Shown here piece after piece: positions 51,754 to 53,921 of a stretch of 53,921 bases of DNA. This DNA is from Betaproteobacteria bacterium. Lineage in GTDB: Bacteria > Pseudomonadota > Gammaproteobacteria > Burkholderiales > Eutrophovitaceae. A model generated the notes under the pieces. That model was not told the DNA's origin and searched no databases. It saw nothing but the letters and a program-made list of their open reading frames with translations. A program made the position numbers and the translations under genes. Within the stretch, counting starts at the first letter, position 1, and every line of letters begins with the position of its first letter. The stretch covers positions 243,555 through 297,475 of the forward strand of contig CP070643.1 of NCBI GenBank assembly GCA_020354125.1, read 5' to 3'.

Positions 51754-53921
51754 GAAGTCACCATGTGTTTTTTGTCTGCAGCTTGCGCCGCGCGATTCCT
51801 ACGCTCGACCAACGACTCGAGGGAGTCGTCATCGTCATCGGCTTCATCGGCGATGCGGCCCAACACCGGCAGCGGATCGACCAGCCGCCATGCTGGCAAT
51901 GAAGACAAGAAGCTGCCGAGGAGCACCTCGGTTCGCAGCAGCCAGAACAGATAGCCGACTGACAATCCTGCCGTGGCCACGAAGTTGGTTGTCGTCAACG
52001 CGCCTGCGACGCGGGTCTGCTGCTCGACGTCGTCGCGCAGCCGGTTCAATTCCTCGACGAACTCTGGCGCGTCGATTCCCTGCACACCCGAGCCGAACGA
52101 TGGCAGCGATGTCGTAGGCGCAACGATAAAGCCAACCCCGTCAAGAGCAATCTCAACCTGTTCCAGAGCGAAGTCCCGAATGTTGAATCCGCCAGGTACC
52201 GCGACGATGCGGGTGTCACTGGTCGACTGCGTTGTGTTCACTTCATTCGGCTGCAATGGGACTACATTCTGTTGTTGCGGGAGGCCAAGCAGGGTCTCCA
52301 GCGGCGCAGCAACACCGCCTGATGGGGGTGCATCAGGCCCGGCTGTGCTCTCATTGCTCCCCGGACCCGGGTCTTCCGCAACCGGATCCTCGACCGGTGG
52401 TTCGGTTGCCGGATCTTCCACGGGCGGGTCGGTCGCTGGCGGAGGATCCGGATCAAGCGTGGTCGGCGGAATCGGAGGCAAAGCGGCCTCGGCAACCGGA
52501 CCAACGACAGCGCTATTGACACTCTCGGGTGTGCCGTGCCCATCGGTATAGGAAACCTGCACACTGATGTCGGCACCGACATCAGCACTGACCAAGGTAT
52601 AAGTGCTCGCCGTCGCGCCACCAATGTTCACGCCGTTGCGCAGCCATTGATAGCTGAATGTTCCCAGACCGTCGCTGTCGCTAACGCCGCCGGTATCGGC
52701 GCTCAGCACCTGCATCTCCGCGGGCGTGCCGGTGATATTCACCAAACCGGCGGGTGCGTCGTTGGTGTTGGCAACCGGACCAACTGGGGCGCTGGTGACG
52801 TTTTCGAGCGTGCCATCGCCATCGGTATAGCTCGCGACAACCGAAATGCCGGCACCGACATCGGCATCTACCAGCGTGTAGCTGCTGGCGGTGGCGCCGG
52901 CGATGTCCACTCCATCACGATGCCAGTGATAGCTGACCGCGCTCATGCCATCGGCATCGCTCAACAGATTGCTCGCTGTGAGTACCTGGTCCTCGGCAGC
53001 GGTACCAGCGATGTTCACGGTACCGGTCGGTGCGTCGTTGACCGGCGTGACGTTGAGTGTGACGTTGCTTACCGGAGAGGACTTTGGCGCGCCTCCGGTA
53101 TTACCGCCATCATTGATCGACACCCCTAGGTTCACAGCACTGGTGTCATTCAGTACCGTGGTGTAAGTGAGGTTCGAAGCGCTGATGAAGTTGTTGATGT
53201 CAGTCACCGAACCGGTCAGTGTCAGGTTGGTCGCAGCCCCACTGACCACAACGCCGCCACCTGACCCGGCCCCAAGCGTGCCCTGGGTCACCGTGAAGGT
53301 CGCTACCACACTGCCGCCTGCGGCATCGACATCGGCGAAGCTGATACCGGTAATGGCGCTGGCGACATCCTCGGTCACGCTAATCGAGGCCGGGGCGTTC
53401 ACGCTTGGATCATCATTGACTGCGGTTACTGTCACTTGCGCCTGCACGGGGAGAGTCGACTTAACGCCATCGTTGTCCATTGCCACCGCAGTGAAAGCAT
53501 CGAGCGTGCCGTTGGCGTGATTGACGGGAATCCAGTACGCGTTGTTGGTGGAATCAACGGTGTCATTAGTACCCGCAGCCCACAGGGTTGCGGTGCCGGC
53601 GCTCGTGCCGATCTTCAGCGTGCCGCTGCTCACCGCTTTGATCACGAAGGCATCCACCGTGCCGTCCACATCGGCCTCGTTACCCTGAGCTGCCAGGTCG
53701 GCAAAAGTGATCTCGACTTCGTTGTCCTCGGCGACGGTATCTATCGCTCCAGCAAATGTGGTCAGTGTTGGCGCGTCATTCACAGCCGCAACATTAAGAC
53801 TGACGTTGCTCACCGGTGAGGTCTGTGCACCACCGCTGCCGGTGTTGCCCTGATCATTGATTGACACCGCGAGGTTCACAGCCGAGGTGTCATTCAGTAC
53901 CGTGGTGTAGGTGAGGTTCGA
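51750..53921 (-). CDS. Giant repeat-rich surface protein with C-terminal membrane anchor (5'-truncated)
   Basis: The frame stays open to the window edge, so the gene is incomplete; 723 C-terminal residues are visible. Repeated beta domains carry NDAPT-type junctions (AAVNDAPTL, TPVNDAPTG, NTNDAPAG) and an SNLTYTTVLNDTSAVNL unit that recurs after 743 bp. Two later domains share YTLV-ADVGA-ISV. This is a cadherin/VCBS-like adhesin pattern. An acidic Pro-rich stretch (about DPPPATDPPVEDP) precedes a conserved end: GLSVGYLFWLLRTEVLLG as a likely membrane helix, LPAWRLVDPLPVLGRI, then a DDDDDS tail. It is translationally coupled by ATGA to the hybrid kinase, so it may be its sensing partner. No function has been shown here. 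Confidence 0.85.
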   Translation of the reverse strand, partial: SNLTYTTVLNDTSAVNLAVSINDQGNTGSGGAQTSPVSNVSLNVAAVNDAPTLTTFAGAIDTVAEDNEVEITFADLAAQGNEADVDGTVDAFVIKAVSSGTLKIGTSAGTATLWAAGTNDTVDSTNNAYWIPVNHANGTLDAFTAVAMDNDGVKSTLPVQAQVTVTAVNDDPSVNAPASISVTEDVASAITGISFADVDAAGGSVVATFTVTQGTLGAGSGGGVVVSGAATNLTLTGSVTDINNFISASNLTYTTVLNDTSAVNLGVSINDGGNTGGAPKSSPVSNVTLNVTPVNDAPTGTVNIAGTAAEDQVLTASNLLSDADGMSAVSYHWHRDGVDIAGATASSYTLVDADVGAGISVVASYTDGDGTLENVTSAPVGPVANTNDAPAGLVNITGTPAEMQVLSADTGGVSDSDGLGTFSYQWLRNGVNIGGATASTYTLVSADVGADISVQVSYTDGHGTPESVNSAVVGPVAEAALPPIPPTTLDPDPPPATDPPVEDPATEPPVEDPVAEDPGPGSNESTAGPDAPPSGGVAAPLETLLGLPQQQNVVPLQPNEVNTTQSTSDTRIVAVPGGFNIRDFALEQVEIALDGVGFIVAPTTSLPSFGSGVQGIDAPEFVEELNRLRDDVEQQTRVAGALTTTNFVATAGLSVGYLFWLLRTEVLLGSFLSSLPAWRLVDPLPVLGRIADEADDDDDSLESLVERRNRAAQAADKKHMVTS
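53143..53921. repeat. In-gene direct repeat, 743-bp spacing
   Basis: The 35 bases at 53143-53177 recur at 53887-53921 with one change (GTGTCATTCAGTACCGTGG at the start). They encode the SNLTYTTVLNDTSAV segment of the surface protein. Identity this high between repeats of a variable adhesin points to recent copying or gene conversion. More copies may lie beyond the window edge. Confidence 0.8.

Overview
The window looks like the chromosome of a free-living proteobacterium, beta- or gamma-type. I infer this from moderately GC-rich DNA, Shine-Dalgarno-led genes with many ATGA/TTGA overlaps, a GlcDEF/Hyi/GlxR glycolate-glyoxylate set, YghU and YdfG homologues, a lipoprotein Tpx and REC-GGDEF-EAL regulators. 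No rRNA, tRNA, CRISPR array or intact transposase gene was seen. The lineage cannot be fixed more closely by eye.

Left part (1-14.9 kb). A truncated NarL/LuxR response regulator is followed by a three-gene operon on the minus strand: HAD beta-phosphoglucomutase-like, OtsB, then a GH65 phosphorylase-type enzyme. Next come a small holin-like membrane protein and PolX. A plus-strand group holds a small conserved protein, a BCAM0308-family zinc protein, a beta-CASP metallo-beta-lactamase RNase and a small hypothetical. A second trehalose block has OtsB and GH15 on the minus strand, divergent from OtsA. Trehalose synthesis (OtsA/OtsB) and two possible breakdown routes (GH65 plus beta-PGM, or GH15) thus lie within 14 kb.

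Middle part (15-35 kb). This is a mosaic of single metabolic genes. It includes an IlvD/Edd sugar-acid dehydratase, an RraA-like protein, a DUF4375 and DUF501 pair, YghU, a signal-less substrate-binding protein and a GntP permease. It also holds a GFA protein, two SDRs, AlkA, a 1-Cys lipoprotein Tpx, an MDR oxidoreductase, an enolase-superfamily protein, a serine hydrolase, a FecR-domain protein, an SRPBCC protein and a PhyH dioxygenase. Degenerate MITE-like repeats sit between several of these genes.

Right part (34-54 kb). A minus-strand cluster (hyi, glxR, glycerate kinase, glcD, glcE, glcF, ydfG-like) can take glycolate and tartronate semialdehyde towards 2-phosphoglycerate. Glyoxylate carboligase is not in the window. 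Divergent from it is an orphan MoxR/CoxE pair. The last 9 kb is a signalling locus: a giant repeat-rich surface protein (running off the right edge) with a C-terminal membrane anchor, a hybrid histidine kinase with two HPt domains, and two paralogous REC-GGDEF-EAL proteins. The first three are translationally coupled by ATGA overlaps.

The two most unusual signals are that surface-protein/kinase/c-di-GMP locus, and a recurring habit of 15-17 bp degenerate tandem arrays lying directly on or just upstream of start codons. In two cases these create strings of short upstream 'start-to-stop' minigenes.
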